Of a DNA stretch of 64,000 nt, positions 44,151 through 52,527 are shown piece by piece (the stretch's first letter is position 1; every line of letters begins with the position of its first letter). Below the pieces are notes generated by a model. That model made no database searches. It was not told the origin of the DNA and saw only the letters and a program-made list of their open reading frames with translations. Source of the stretch: Halomonas binhaiensis (lineage in GTDB: Bacteria; Pseudomonadota; Gammaproteobacteria; Pseudomonadales; Halomonadaceae). The DNA lies in NCBI RefSeq assembly GCF_008329985.2, contig NZ_CP038437.2:868001-932000 (forward strand). The letters are read 5' to 3'. The position numbers and the translations under genes are program-made.

Positions 44151-44300
44151 GGGAGGGCGATGGTTATTCATACAGGAAACAGGACAGTCAAGGCGCGAGA
44201 AAGGGTAGCAAAGAGACAAGATACTGTCGGGATCTGAACGTCATTGAATGGCAAGTGCCGTCACCATGAAGGGTGCTATTCCACAACACCGCACCAACAG

Positions 44301-44356
44301 CGATGTATCAATAACGATATATCAATAACGATATATCAATAACGATATATCAATAA
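44301..44356 (+). repeat. Four-unit 14-bp tandem repeat upstream of the MHS transporter
   Basis: One CGATGTATCAATAA unit at 44301-44314 is followed by three identical CGATATATCAATAA units to 44356; CAACGTATCG continues with partial similarity. The array ends 34 bp before the ATG at 44391, within the probable promoter or leader. The remainder of the 338-bp gap holds only the hairpin at 44105. Confidence 0.95.
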
Positions 44357-44390
44357 CAACGTATCGTTCATCCTAGAATGGAGTACTGCG

Positions 44391-45755
44391 ATGTCCGTAT
44401 CTCCTGCCACGTCTGAGCTGAGCTCAGATAATGTCAGTATTGCAACGCTGCGCAAGGTGATAGCAGCCTCTGCCATTGGCAACTTTGTCGAGTGGTTTGA
44501 CTTTGCCATATATGGCTTTCTTGCCGTTATCATTGCCCAGCACTTCTTTCCTCCAGGTAATCCCACTCTGGCACTACTGCAGACCTTTGCTGTCTTCGCC
44601 GTTTCCTTTGCACTCAGGCCTCTGGGGGGGATCTTCTTCGGCATGCTCGGAGACCGGATCGGGCGCAAGCGTGTATTGTCGGTCACGGTGCTGTTGATGG
44701 CCGGATCCACCACTTTGATAGGGCTCCTGCCGACCTATACCAGTATTGGCCTTTTTGCGCCTCTGCTGTTGGCGCTGGCGCGTTGTCTGCAGGGATTCTC
44801 GGCGGGAGGGGAATATGCCGGAGCCTGTGCCTTTGTCATGGAGCATGCGCCTCGTGAACGGAAAGCGCGCTATGGAAGCTTTGTACCGGTTTCCACATTC
44901 CTTGCCTTTGCCACGGCGGCAACATTGGCGTATGTCGTTGGTCTTGTCATGTCGGAAGACACCTTGCAGAGCTGGGGCTGGCGAGTTCCGTTTCTCGTGG
45001 CTGCTCCGCTGGGTCTGGTTGGCCTGTACATGCGCCTGAAGCTTGATGAGTCGCCTGCTTTTCAGGCCTTGAAGGCAGAGCCGGAAGCACCCCATGCACC
45101 ACTGAAAGAAACGCTCAGCCAGCATGGGTCGACACTGGTATGCCTGAGTGCGTTCATCTCTGCGACGGCGCTGTCGTTCTACATGTTTACTACCTATTTC
45201 GCGACATACATGCAGGTCGTTGGCGGTGCATCGCGTAGCGTCGCCTTGATGGCCAGTCTGGGTGCTCTGATTTTCGCTGCAGTACTTTGCCCGATCATCG
45301 GGCGTTATGCCGACTGGGTGGGGCGTCGCAAGACAATACTGACCGCCTGTCTGAGCTTGATCTTCGCTGTATTTCCCGCCTATATCCTGGCAGGGAAGGG
45401 AGAGCTATGGAGTGCCATGCTGGGAGCTTCCATGATGGCCGTGGGAGCAGTGATCTGTGGTGTGGTCACGGCAGTATTATTGTCTGAACAGTTTCCGACA
45501 CGGGTGCGCTATACCGCATCGGCACTGTGCTACAACGTGGCTTACACGATTTTTGGTGGTACGGCACCACTGGTGGCGACATGGCTGATTGATATAACAG
45601 GGCTTCAGCTGTCGCCGGCGTTCTATTTGATCGCGATCTCCCTGCTGGCCTTATGGGGCGGAATGAAACTGCCTGAATCATCCAAGTGGTCTTTGAATGA
45701 TGATGCCGCATGGCCGTCGCCTCCCACTCCTCTTTCAGCCTCGTTGCGATCCTGA
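44391..45755 (+). CDS. MFS transporter, metabolite:H+ symporter (MHS) family
   Basis: The 454-residue protein has twelve membrane spans. Family features are IGNFVEWFDFAIYGFLA in helix 1, GDRIGRKRVL in the loop between helices 2 and 3, RCLQGFSAGGEYAGA in helix 4 and GRYADWVGRRKT in the second half. MHS members carry proline/betaine (ProP), alpha-ketoglutarate or citrate. In a halophile an osmolyte or organic acid is plausible, but the substrate is not resolved. GGAG precedes the ATG. The 14-bp repeat array lies directly upstream. Confidence 0.88.
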   Translation: MSVSPATSELSSDNVSIATLRKVIAASAIGNFVEWFDFAIYGFLAVIIAQHFFPPGNPTLALLQTFAVFAVSFALRPLGGIFFGMLGDRIGRKRVLSVTVLLMAGSTTLIGLLPTYTSIGLFAPLLLALARCLQGFSAGGEYAGACAFVMEHAPRERKARYGSFVPVSTFLAFATAATLAYVVGLVMSEDTLQSWGWRVPFLVAAPLGLVGLYMRLKLDESPAFQALKAEPEAPHAPLKETLSQHGSTLVCLSAFISATALSFYMFTTYFATYMQVVGGASRSVALMASLGALIFAAVLCPIIGRYADWVGRRKTILTACLSLIFAVFPAYILAGKGELWSAMLGASMMAVGAVICGVVTAVLLSEQFPTRVRYTASALCYNVAYTIFGGTAPLVATWLIDITGLQLSPAFYLIAISLLALWGGMKLPESSKWSLNDDAAWPSPPTPLSASLRS

Positions 45756-45768
45756 CCTGTATGCCGGC

Positions 45769-45798
45769 GCGCAGGGAGATCAGGTGATCTGCCTGCGC
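45769..45798. terminator. Bidirectional hairpin between convergent genes
   Basis: The arm GCGCAGGGAGATCA (45769-45782) and its complement (45785-45798) match at 13 of 14 positions around a tiny loop. It fills the 48-bp gap between the MHS gene and the DoxX gene, which converge. There is no long T-run. Confidence 0.75.
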
Positions 45799-45803
45799 AC
45801 AGC

Positions 45804-46277
45804 TTACTTCTCCAGGTGCTGACGCGGTCGATACAGGTGCTGGATCAGGCAATCCAGGGAGACTTTTCCAGGGCCGCGAAGAAGCAGGGTCAACAGGCAG
45901 GCTGCCCATAAGCCATGTGTCACCCAGGCTTCGGGATAGACGAAGATTTCTATCACCAGTGTCATGATGAACAACCCCAGGGCTGCCAATCGCGTGGCCA
46001 GGCCTGACCACAGCAGCAGCGAAAGGGAAAGTTCGGCAAAGGTGGCCAGGTAGGCTGCCAATGCAGGGGGAATGAGAGGCAGGTCGTATTCGTGCCGGAA
46101 GAGAAAGATCGTGCTGTCGGCCAAGGCAAAACCATCGACCTTGGTCAGGGCGGACATGAAGAAGACACTGCCAACCACGATCCGCATCAGTAGCAGCACG
46201 ATATCGAGAGAGCGCTGGTTGAGCCAGGGCACCAGACTGCCGTAATAGGTATCCAGTATTCGGAGAACTGGGTTCAT
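45804..46277 (-). CDS. DoxX-family membrane protein of the bufferin operon
   Basis: The 157-residue inner-membrane protein has four hydrophobic helices and the DoxX pattern RIVVGSVFFMSALTKVDGF, then LATRLAALGLFIMTLVIEIF. In gold-induced/bufferin operons (gigPABT, hvfABCD) a DoxX protein is the usual last member; its role is unproven, perhaps in quinone-linked redox chemistry. Its start overlaps the DUF2063 gene stop by 4 bp, so the operon reads bufA-bufB-bufC-doxX. Confidence 0.88.
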   Translation of the reverse strand: MNPVLRILDTYYGSLVPWLNQRSLDIVLLLMRIVVGSVFFMSALTKVDGFALADSTIFLFRHEYDLPLIPPALAAYLATFAELSLSLLLWSGLATRLAALGLFIMTLVIEIFVYPEAWVTHGLWAACLLTLLLRGPGKVSLDCLIQHLYRPRQHLEK

Positions 46278-47056
46278 AAAAGGGCTCCTGAGTCTTTCAA
46301 GGATGAGGTGGGGTAATCAGGTGCATATGCCAAGGCACCCAGGCCCAGTAGCTCGCCAAGAGCCAGTCCCAATGCTTCAGGGCCCATGTCAGAAGGGTCA
46401 GACAGCATTTCCAGTGTGGCGCCGAGGGGTAACGCCATGCTCAGGATGCCGTACAGCAAGGCGCTGTTGTCATTGATGCGATGGAAGCTGACCTTGCGTT
46501 GTCGACGTATCACCATCCAGTATCCTGGACCATTGGGGCCAAGGGCTGTGGCTTTCTCCCCTTGTTCCATGGCATCCCATATCTCCACTACATCGTGTCG
46601 GCAGCGGACGCAGCGGCTGGCAGGGTGCGGCAATACATACAGCTCGTCGAGGTTCTTGTGCTGCGACAACTGCAGTGCATCGAAACTGATGGCTTCGCCG
46701 GCATGGCTGACGTCCAGTCGGGCTCGTTCCAGACGGCAGATGTCCGCGACAAAACGAAAATTTTCCAGTGCAGGATGGTAGTCGAGGCGATTGATGAGAC
46801 CCTCGCCATAGCGATTGAGGCGCGGGTCTCGTGGAGGATCAATCGTCACATAGTCGTTGGCCAGGGCAGAAAAAAAGCGCTCACCGAGCAACGTTCTCGT
46901 ATGAGGAAAGGCGATTTCCAGCGCTTCGACCAGGCTATGGCGGATGTTGTTGCGATAGACCTTCAGTCCGTTGTCCTGTCCCAGGTCGGCATCTGCCCGT
47001 TCGGAGGTGCGCATGGCGGCAATGAAGCGTTGCTGCCAGTCGAGAAGCATGCTCAT
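46274..47056 (-). CDS. bufC: BufC/HvfC-like DUF2063 partner protein
   Basis: The 260-residue protein starts with LLDWQQRFIAAM, then GLKVYRNNIRHSLVEALEIAFPH, typical of DUF2063, which is annotated as a putative DNA-binding domain but works as the partner of MNIO enzymes. In these RiPP systems it binds the precursor and presents it to the DUF692 enzyme. Its start overlaps the DUF692 stop by 4 bp. Confidence 0.9.
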   Translation of the reverse strand: MSMLLDWQQRFIAAMRTSERADADLGQDNGLKVYRNNIRHSLVEALEIAFPHTRTLLGERFFSALANDYVTIDPPRDPRLNRYGEGLINRLDYHPALENFRFVADICRLERARLDVSHAGEAISFDALQLSQHKNLDELYVLPHPASRCVRCRHDVVEIWDAMEQGEKATALGPNGPGYWMVIRRQRKVSFHRINDNSALLYGILSMALPLGATLEMLSDPSDMGPEALGLALGELLGLGALAYAPDYPTSSLKDSGALL

Positions 47057-47985
47057 GACAAGGCTCCTGCTGTACTGAATACCCTGTGACGGTGGTGATG
47101 CGCCAAGGTAACTTCTTCCATCCAGCGTTCCAGGCTGGGTACGTTGTTATCCCATTCAATCAACGTCGGTAGTTCCGGGCGTTGATGAATGGCGTGCTGG
47201 TATAGCTGCCAGACTTCATCTTTGACTGGGCTGCCGTGATCGTCGATGCACAGGGGAGGGTTGGCTTGGGTGTCAAGGCTATGTCCGGCCAGGTGCCATT
47301 CACCTACGGCATGCCAGGGGATTTCGTTTAGATAGGCAGGTAAGTCGCGTCCCATGTTGGAGGCGCTGATAAAGGCATTGTTGACGTCGAACAGCAAGCC
47401 GCAGCCCGTACGTTCGACCATTAGATTCAAGAAGTCGGTTTCGCTGAAGGTATTGATATCCAGGTGGATATAGAGACTGGGGTTTTCTACCAGAATTTGC
47501 CGCCCCAGGCGTTGTTGTACGCGGTCAACATTGGCGCACATGATATCCAGGGATTCCTGGATGAGAGGGACAGGTAACAGGTCGTTATAGCTTTGTCCCC
47601 TCAGGCGGCTCCAGGCCAGATGTTCGGAGACCAGGGCTGGAGACAGGTTTTCGACCAGTGTATTGAGTCGTTCGAGATGGAAACTGTCGATTTCTTCAGC
47701 ACTACCCAATGACAGGCCGACACCATGCACGGAAAGTGGGTAGTGACGGGCCAGTTCTGCAAGCTGGTCCTGAACGGGGCCACCTGCATTCATATAGTTT
47801 TCTGCGTGGAGTTCGAGAAAGTCAGGCGCCGAACCAGGGTGTCCGTCAGCTTGCAAGGCTCGTTCCAGCAACGCTTCGGTATGTTGGTATTTCAATCCTA
47901 TGCCAATGGCACCTTTTCCGAGCACGGAACCTGATGGCTGATGCATGGGGTGAATTGAGCGGGATGAGAGCATGGCGATATCCAT
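47053..47985 (-). CDS. bufB: MNIO (DUF692) multinuclear iron oxygenase, BufB/HvfB-like
   Basis: The 310-residue TIM-barrel enzyme modifies cysteines of the BufA-type precursor into sulfur heterocycles, as known for MNIO enzymes. Visible family blocks with iron ligands are DFLELHAENYM, SVHGVGLSLGS, EHLAW, ILVENPSLY, LLFDVNNAFISASNMG, WHLAGHS and LIEWDNNVP. The ATG at 47985 is taken; a TTG at 47991 and ATGs at 47973 and 47946 are alternatives, none with a strong ribosome site. It lies 81 bp downstream of the precursor gene, with a hairpin in between. Confidence 0.92.
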   Translation of the reverse strand: MDIAMLSSRSIHPMHQPSGSVLGKGAIGIGLKYQHTEALLERALQADGHPGSAPDFLELHAENYMNAGGPVQDQLAELARHYPLSVHGVGLSLGSAEEIDSFHLERLNTLVENLSPALVSEHLAWSRLRGQSYNDLLPVPLIQESLDIMCANVDRVQQRLGRQILVENPSLYIHLDINTFSETDFLNLMVERTGCGLLFDVNNAFISASNMGRDLPAYLNEIPWHAVGEWHLAGHSLDTQANPPLCIDDHGSPVKDEVWQLYQHAIHQRPELPTLIEWDNNVPSLERWMEEVTLAHHHRHRVFSTAGALS

Positions 47986-48017
47986 GAGCAATGACGTTTT
48001 CCCGAGTATCCTTCATG

Positions 48018-48050
48018 ACCACGACACCGGATGCTGTCCGGCATCGTGGT
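48018..48050 (-). terminator. Intercistronic hairpin between bufA and bufB
   Basis: ACCACGA (48018-48024) pairs with TCGTGGT (48044-48050), and CCGG (48027-48030) with CCGG (48038-48041), separated by a 2x2 internal loop. No T-run follows on the minus strand. It could act as a partial terminator or RNA stabiliser giving more precursor than enzyme transcript. Confidence 0.6.
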
Positions 48051-48066
48051 ATATGACGGGTATCAA

Positions 48067-48342
48067 TCAGGATTCGATAGGGTCCAGACTGCCATGCCCG
48101 TTGGGTGTTTCGATGCTGGTGCAGGTACCTTCCGGAACATAGGTCCAGGCATTGCCCTGATAATCCACGGTGGAAGTGCCTGCACAGGTGGTACCTGGGC
48201 CAGCTTTGCAGTCGTTCTGACCGGCCAGTGAAACGCCATAACACTTTTCCATCTTGGCCTCGTCTTCGCTGGCCTGGGCAGTGGTAGCGGCGGCGGCCAG
48301 GGCGGTGGTCAATACGGCAGCGATCATTACAGAATGCTTCAT
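48067..48342 (-). CDS. bufA: Bufferin-type RiPP precursor (DUF2282)
   Basis: The 91-residue secreted precursor has a signal peptide (residues 1-24, ending AQA before SEDEAK) and a core with four cysteines, C34, C45, C53 and C74, in [23 protein letters not shown] and PEGTC. This is the layout of DUF2282 proteins HvfA, GigP and BufA1. Bufferins are exported peptides that bind copper after modification by the MNIO partner. It is the first gene of the operon and is divergent from ridA. Confidence 0.92.
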   Translation of the reverse strand: MKHSVMIAAVLTTALAAAATTAQASEDEAKMEKCYGVSLAGQNDCKAGPGTTCAGTSTVDYQGNAWTYVPEGTCTSIETPNGHGSLDPIES

Positions 48343-48588
48343 GGTTCTTTCCTTATGCTTGGAATTGGTCTGACGGCTTGGCGTTCACCGTCGTTATTGC
48401 GTCGAGGAAAAGTGTGCAATCCTTACAGCGGTTTGCAGGAAAAACAGAAGAAATGACCGAAAAGTAAGGTAATGACTGCTAGAAGGTGACGATATACTGG
48501 TGTCTATTGTCAGTGTGAGGCAGGTTGTTAGTGACCTGGCCTTTGTTTTTGGTTTTTTTCGGAAAATAGAACTTTTCAGGAGGTCGCA

Positions 48589-48939
48589 ATGATTCAGCGT
48601 CATGACACTCAGGCCCGCATGAGCCGTGCCGTCATTCATCAAGGAGTGGCTTATCTGTGTGGTCAGGTGGCTGGCCCTGAAGCCCGCAATGGCGATATTA
48701 CCGCCCAGACCAAGAGCATGCTGGAGCGCGTCGATGCTTTGCTGAAGGAAGTGGGCAGTGACCGCGAACATCTGCTGTCGGCGACCATCTATCTCAAGGA
48801 TGGGGCCGACTTTGCCGCCATGAATGACGTTTGGGATGCCTGGGTTCCGGCTGGTCATGCACCGGCACGTACCTGTGTATGTGCACCGATGCCTGCTGAT
48901 GAGTTGCGCGTCGAAATCACTGTAACAGCAGCCGTCTAA
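48589..48939 (+). CDS. RidA/YjgF family protein
   Basis: The 116-residue protein matches the YjgF/YER057c/UK114 family: [15 protein letters not shown] near the start, [25 protein letters not shown] and [11 protein letters not shown] with the conserved Arg. RidA enzymes hydrolyse reactive 2-aminoacrylate and similar enamines; this may be a paralogue outside the RidA core group. AGGAGGT lies five bases before the ATG. It is divergent from bufA over a 246-bp gap. Confidence 0.9.
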   Translation: MIQRHDTQARMSRAVIHQGVAYLCGQVAGPEARNGDITAQTKSMLERVDALLKEVGSDREHLLSATIYLKDGADFAAMNDVWDAWVPAGHAPARTCVCAPMPADELRVEITVTAAV

Positions 48940-48984
48940 TTCCTGGCCGACACTGCTGCACAAGCTTTCATGATAGCTACACGC

Positions 48985-49017
48985 ATAACGCCGAACGGGA
49001 TACCCGTTCGGCGTTAT
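48985..49017. terminator. Bidirectional terminator hairpin
   Basis: A 15-bp perfect stem (48985-48999 and 49003-49017) with a 3-base loop stands 45 bp after ridA and 41 bp before the stop of the convergent permease gene. Confidence 0.85.
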
Positions 49018-49058
49018 TCTCATCGTTTCTCATGAATCGGTGGATGGCGAGTCTGGCA

Positions 49059-50573
49059 TCAAGACGGCTGGATGCCCCTAGGGCGTAAGCGCCGAGCTCC
49101 CGCATCGACGAGAATGTTCAGTCCTGCCGTGATCAGCAGTAACAGAAAGGCGACGTCGAACATCAATGTCTGAAAATAATCGTCGATGACATAGCCCAGG
49201 GTCGCTATCCCCAGCATTCCAAGGATGGCGCTTTCACGCAGAATGACTTCAGCACGGTAATAGAGCAGGGCCAACATGCCCGGATATACCCGTGGCAGCA
49301 ACTGGTAGCCTAGCTTGCCGCTGGCCGGGAGTCCGTCCATATCCAGTTTCAGATTATCCGCGTGGCGTGCTACCAGAAAGGCGATCAGGGCTCCGTTGTG
49401 CAGGGCCAGAGCCAACCATGCCGGTAGCAGGGAAGGGCCGAGCAGCAGCAGGAAGACGAAGGCCAGCATCAGCTCGGGAGTGGAGCGCAGGAAGATCAAC
49501 AGTCCCTTGCCGGCGGCCTGGGTCAAGCGGTTGCCGAAATGGTGAGATGCAAGAGGCCAAAGCGCCAGTGCTACCAGCAAGGCTCCCACGCTACCAAGTA
49601 GTCCCAGCAGCAGGGTATTGGCGATGACCGGCAGTAGTTTCGGGATGTCACGCAGCCAGTCGATTAATCCACTGATATCCCCTGCAAGCAGTGGCTGGGG
49701 CCAGATGTCCTGGCTGACGAAACGCCATACCAGGCTGGCGTCGATGTCCGGCCAAGGGCCAAGCAGAAACAGGCTGCTCAGGGCCAGCAAGGGGACAAGA
49801 CGGCGATGCGCCCACCACGGCAAGCTGGCAATCAGGAGATAGAACAACCACATGACGGCGCCTGCTTCGAAATAACGACCCTCGCGAAAGGCGCTTTCGA
49901 GTTGATAACCGAGTGTCGGTAGACCGACAAAGCCCAGCAATACGCTAGATCGAAGGGCGCACTCAAAACGATAGCGGGTATAGGCAGCCAGTTGGGCGAA
50001 GGCCAATGGCAGTTCCGTATAGACGAAGCGCGACAGGCGCCCGGTTCCCTCGGGGAGGGCATCTCGAGCCGCTGTGGGAGTCTGTTCGAGAATTTCTGCA
50101 TAGACTTTGGCGAAGATGCCGGCATAGGGAATCGCCAGGGCCGCCAAGGCTGTCAGTGCGGAAAGTCCGAATACTTGCAGGAACAGCAGTGCCCAGAACA
50201 GCTCATGTATTGCACGGACGAAGGCGCAGCCTGCGCGAACGCAGCGTGACCGGGAGAACACCAATGCCAGAGGAAACCCCATCACCATGCCTGCCAGTGT
50301 TCCCCACAGTGCTACTGCCACGGTCAGGCCGATGGCGGAGAGCGGGGATTCTACGCTGCTGAAATGCGGTAGTACCAGGCCTTGAGCAATTCGCCCCAAT
50401 TCGCCCCAGGGGTCACGGCTGAGGACATGCAAGTCGGCAAAGGGCAACACCAGTAATGCCAGTGCGATCAAGGTCAAGGTATGGCGTGCCAGGCGCATAC
50501 CTGGCGAATGGCCACCCAGAAGGCGCGGTCGGTGGTCCTGAAGGGCCAGCTCGGAAGTTGGTGTTGCCGCCAT
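49059..50573 (-). CDS. PhnE-like ABC permease, fused double-domain
   Basis: The 504-residue membrane protein has two transport domains in tandem, each with about six helices. The second contains RVYPGMLALLYYRAEVILRESAILGMLG, the conserved loop of PhnE-type permeases; the first has a matching ELPLAFAQLAAYTRYRFECALRSS. Start 50573 lies two bases after the ATPase stop. Together with the two genes upstream it forms a three-component importer. Confidence 0.87.
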   Translation of the reverse strand: MAATPTSELALQDHRPRLLGGHSPGMRLARHTLTLIALALLVLPFADLHVLSRDPWGELGRIAQGLVLPHFSSVESPLSAIGLTVAVALWGTLAGMVMGFPLALVFSRSRCVRAGCAFVRAIHELFWALLFLQVFGLSALTALAALAIPYAGIFAKVYAEILEQTPTAARDALPEGTGRLSRFVYTELPLAFAQLAAYTRYRFECALRSSVLLGFVGLPTLGYQLESAFREGRYFEAGAVMWLFYLLIASLPWWAHRRLVPLLALSSLFLLGPWPDIDASLVWRFVSQDIWPQPLLAGDISGLIDWLRDIPKLLPVIANTLLLGLLGSVGALLVALALWPLASHHFGNRLTQAAGKGLLIFLRSTPELMLAFVFLLLLGPSLLPAWLALALHNGALIAFLVARHADNLKLDMDGLPASGKLGYQLLPRVYPGMLALLYYRAEVILRESAILGMLGIATLGYVIDDYFQTLMFDVAFLLLLITAGLNILVDAGARRLRPRGIQPS

Positions 50574-50575
50574 GC

Positions 50576-51331
50576 TTATACCTGGCCTCTGGGGCAGGGA
50601 AGAGAATCCTGCGGCCAAAGGGCCGCCTGTTCGATGTCCATCGCGGTCTTCGTGGCAACACCCGCACTGGGATAGAGAGCATCCAATGTATCCAGGCTCA
50701 ATTCAGAGCTGGGGGCATCGAGGACGACCCGTCCCTTGTCCAGCCCCCAGACGCGGTCGAAGTGCGTGAGGGCCAAGCGATGCTGATGCAAGGCGATGAC
50801 GCATCCCTGATGGCGTTCGTGAATAACTTGCAACAGTTCCACCGCCTGGTGCGGGTCGACACTGGCGACGGGTTCGTCGCCAAGAAATACGCTACGTTGC
50901 TGATACAGGGCTCGACCAATGGCAACACGTTGCCGCTGGCCTCCGGAGAGCTGGCCGACCGGACGTTTCATCAGGCCCTCGAGGCCGAGCAATTGACACA
51001 GAGTGGCAACGTCCTGCCAAGGGGCCGCAAGGGGACGTAGCAGGTTCCACAGGTTGGCCAGGCCTGAATGTTGCTCCAGGCGTCCCATATAAATGTTGTG
51101 ATAGGTGGCCAGCTCTGGTACCAGGCCATGATGCTGCGGGCACCAGGCGGCCTGCTTGCCCAGCCGTTGGCGCAAGGCGGAAAGCAGTGTGGACTTTCCA
51201 GCCCCGCTGGCGCCGAGCAAGGCAATACGTTCACCTGGGTGAAATGTCAGGTGTACCTCTGACAACACCACATGGTCACCATGGCCCAGGTTTTCGCCGT
51301 CGAATACGGCCAGGGGCGGCACATGGGACAT
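50576..51331 (-). CDS. PhnC-like ABC transporter ATP-binding protein
   Basis: The 251-residue ATPase has Walker [10 protein letters not shown] (near residue 40), signature [15 protein letters not shown] and Walker [14 protein letters not shown]. It starts on the last base of the binding-protein stop (TGATG), so the genes are coupled. Similarity is to PhnC, but phosphite, selenate and related oxyanion importers share this type. Confidence 0.87.
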   Translation of the reverse strand: MSHVPPLAVFDGENLGHGDHVVLSEVHLTFHPGERIALLGASGAGKSTLLSALRQRLGKQAAWCPQHHGLVPELATYHNIYMGRLEQHSGLANLWNLLRPLAAPWQDVATLCQLLGLEGLMKRPVGQLSGGQRQRVAIGRALYQQRSVFLGDEPVASVDPHQAVELLQVIHERHQGCVIALHQHRLALTHFDRVWGLDKGRVVLDAPSSELSLDTLDALYPSAGVATKTAMDIEQAALWPQDSLPCPRGQV

Positions 51332-52194
51332 CAGCGTAGCAGGCCGAGGCTCTCGGCCACGTCCTCGATGGGAGCGTACATCGAGTTGTCGGCTGGGATG
51401 AAACCAGAGCGAGGGAAGCTCTCGAGCAGTTCCGGGTCGTCCATGTCGAGCAGCGCCTGACGTACCTGTTCGCTGAAGCCATCGCCATAGTGCTCGTCGG
51501 CATCACCACGTAGCGTCCACTGGTAATCCGGATAGGTGGGAGTCTCCCAGATCACATGCACTTTACTGGTATCGACGAGGCCATCTCGTATCGCGGCATC
51601 CCAGACGGCATAGTTGAGTGCACCAATGTCGTAGGTGCCGGCCTCTACCAGAGCCAGGGTACGCGAATGGTCACCGGAGAAACCTACGCGTGAAAAAATC
51701 TTTTCTGGAGCTTCGGCAAAACGCTCGCGCAGATAGTAGTCAGGCATCAGGCGGCCAGAAGTAGATGTCTTGGCGCCAAAGGTGAAGGTCATGTCCTGAA
51801 TATCATCGGGAAGCGTATCGCCGGCTTCCAGGCCCGTGCTTTCATGGGCAATGAAATAGGTCTTGAAAGCGGCATCCTCGACGCCCTGGGCGATGGCCTG
51901 GGAGTCGGGCACCAGGCGTCGGGCCTGAACGCCTGACAAGCCTCCGAACCATGCCAGTTGCACTTGATCGTTGCGGAATGCCGTGACGGCCGCGCCGTAG
52001 GACTTGACCGGAACGTACTCCACTTCGACCCCAAGCTTCTCTTCCAGATAGTCCGCCACCTTGGAAAAACGCTCGACCAGACGAGACTCATCTTCATCAG
52101 GGATGGCCGTAAAACGGAAAGTATCAGCGAGGATGGAGGGCGAAAAGAGCCCAGCCAGGAGCAATAGACCAAGGGGCGCGAAGGCAAGACGCAT
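51331..52194 (-). CDS. PhnD-like periplasmic binding protein (phosphonate or selenate type)
   Basis: The 287-residue protein has a signal peptide (residues 1-23) and the PhnD fold, with FRFTAIPDEDESRLVERF, VEYVPVKSYGAAVTAF, LAWFGGLSGVQAR and TFTFGAKTSTSGRLMPDYYL. The IPDE start and WFGG/SSTSG-type segments recall the group annotated as putative selenate ABC transporters; that substrate assignment is itself weak. The ATG at 52194 gives a proper signal peptide; the open frame extends far upstream without one. Confidence 0.85.
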   Translation of the reverse strand: MRLAFAPLGLLLLAGLFSPSILADTFRFTAIPDEDESRLVERFSKVADYLEEKLGVEVEYVPVKSYGAAVTAFRNDQVQLAWFGGLSGVQARRLVPDSQAIAQGVEDAAFKTYFIAHESTGLEAGDTLPDDIQDMTFTFGAKTSTSGRLMPDYYLRERFAEAPEKIFSRVGFSGDHSRTLALVEAGTYDIGALNYAVWDAAIRDGLVDTSKVHVIWETPTYPDYQWTLRGDADEHYGDGFSEQVRQALLDMDDPELLESFPRSGFIPADNSMYAPIEDVAESLGLLR

Positions 52195-52255
52195 GGGTAC
52201 GGACCTTGAATGGAAGATGATGTTTAAGTGTAGAGGGCGCAAACGGCCCATACAG

Positions 52256-52286
52256 CAATAGGCGCTGAGTGGTACGGCGCCTATTG
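52256..52286. repeat. 10-bp-arm inverted repeat upstream of the PhnD-like gene
   Basis: CAATAGGCGC (52256-52265) and its exact complement (52277-52286) are separated by 11 bases, about 60 bp before the start of the importer operon. It could be an operator or a leader hairpin. Confidence 0.7.
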
Positions 52287-52489
52287 TTGTGTTTCGGTTA
52301 CCAGCTGGCAAGCCCCGAGGAATGTCTGAATAAATGTCTGCGCTACGAGTCTGCGCTCCGGGCGCCTTGCGACCCACATGGATGTGGGAAGTGCGATGGT
52401 TCGTCGGGAACGAACATAGCCACTTGAGCATGCTTGTCGACTTATTCAGGGCATTCCCGAGTATGCTGGGCGTCATCGGATTGACAGCT

Positions 52490-52513
52490 TTATCCTGCAT
52501 TCTAGCAGGATAA
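52490..52513 (-). terminator. Possible hexR terminator hairpin
   Basis: TTATCCTGC (52490-52498) pairs with GCAGGATAA (52505-52513) across a six-base loop, 14 bp after the hexR stop. No U-run follows in the hexR direction. Confidence 0.45.
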
Positions 52514-52527
52514 GTATCGGGCCCATC

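Larger units (their letters stand above)
52195..52527. other. Intergenic region between hexR and the PhnD-like gene
   Basis: The 333 bases hold no gene. They contain the inverted repeats at 52256-52286 and 52490-52513. The promoter of the importer operon should lie here. Confidence 0.5.
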
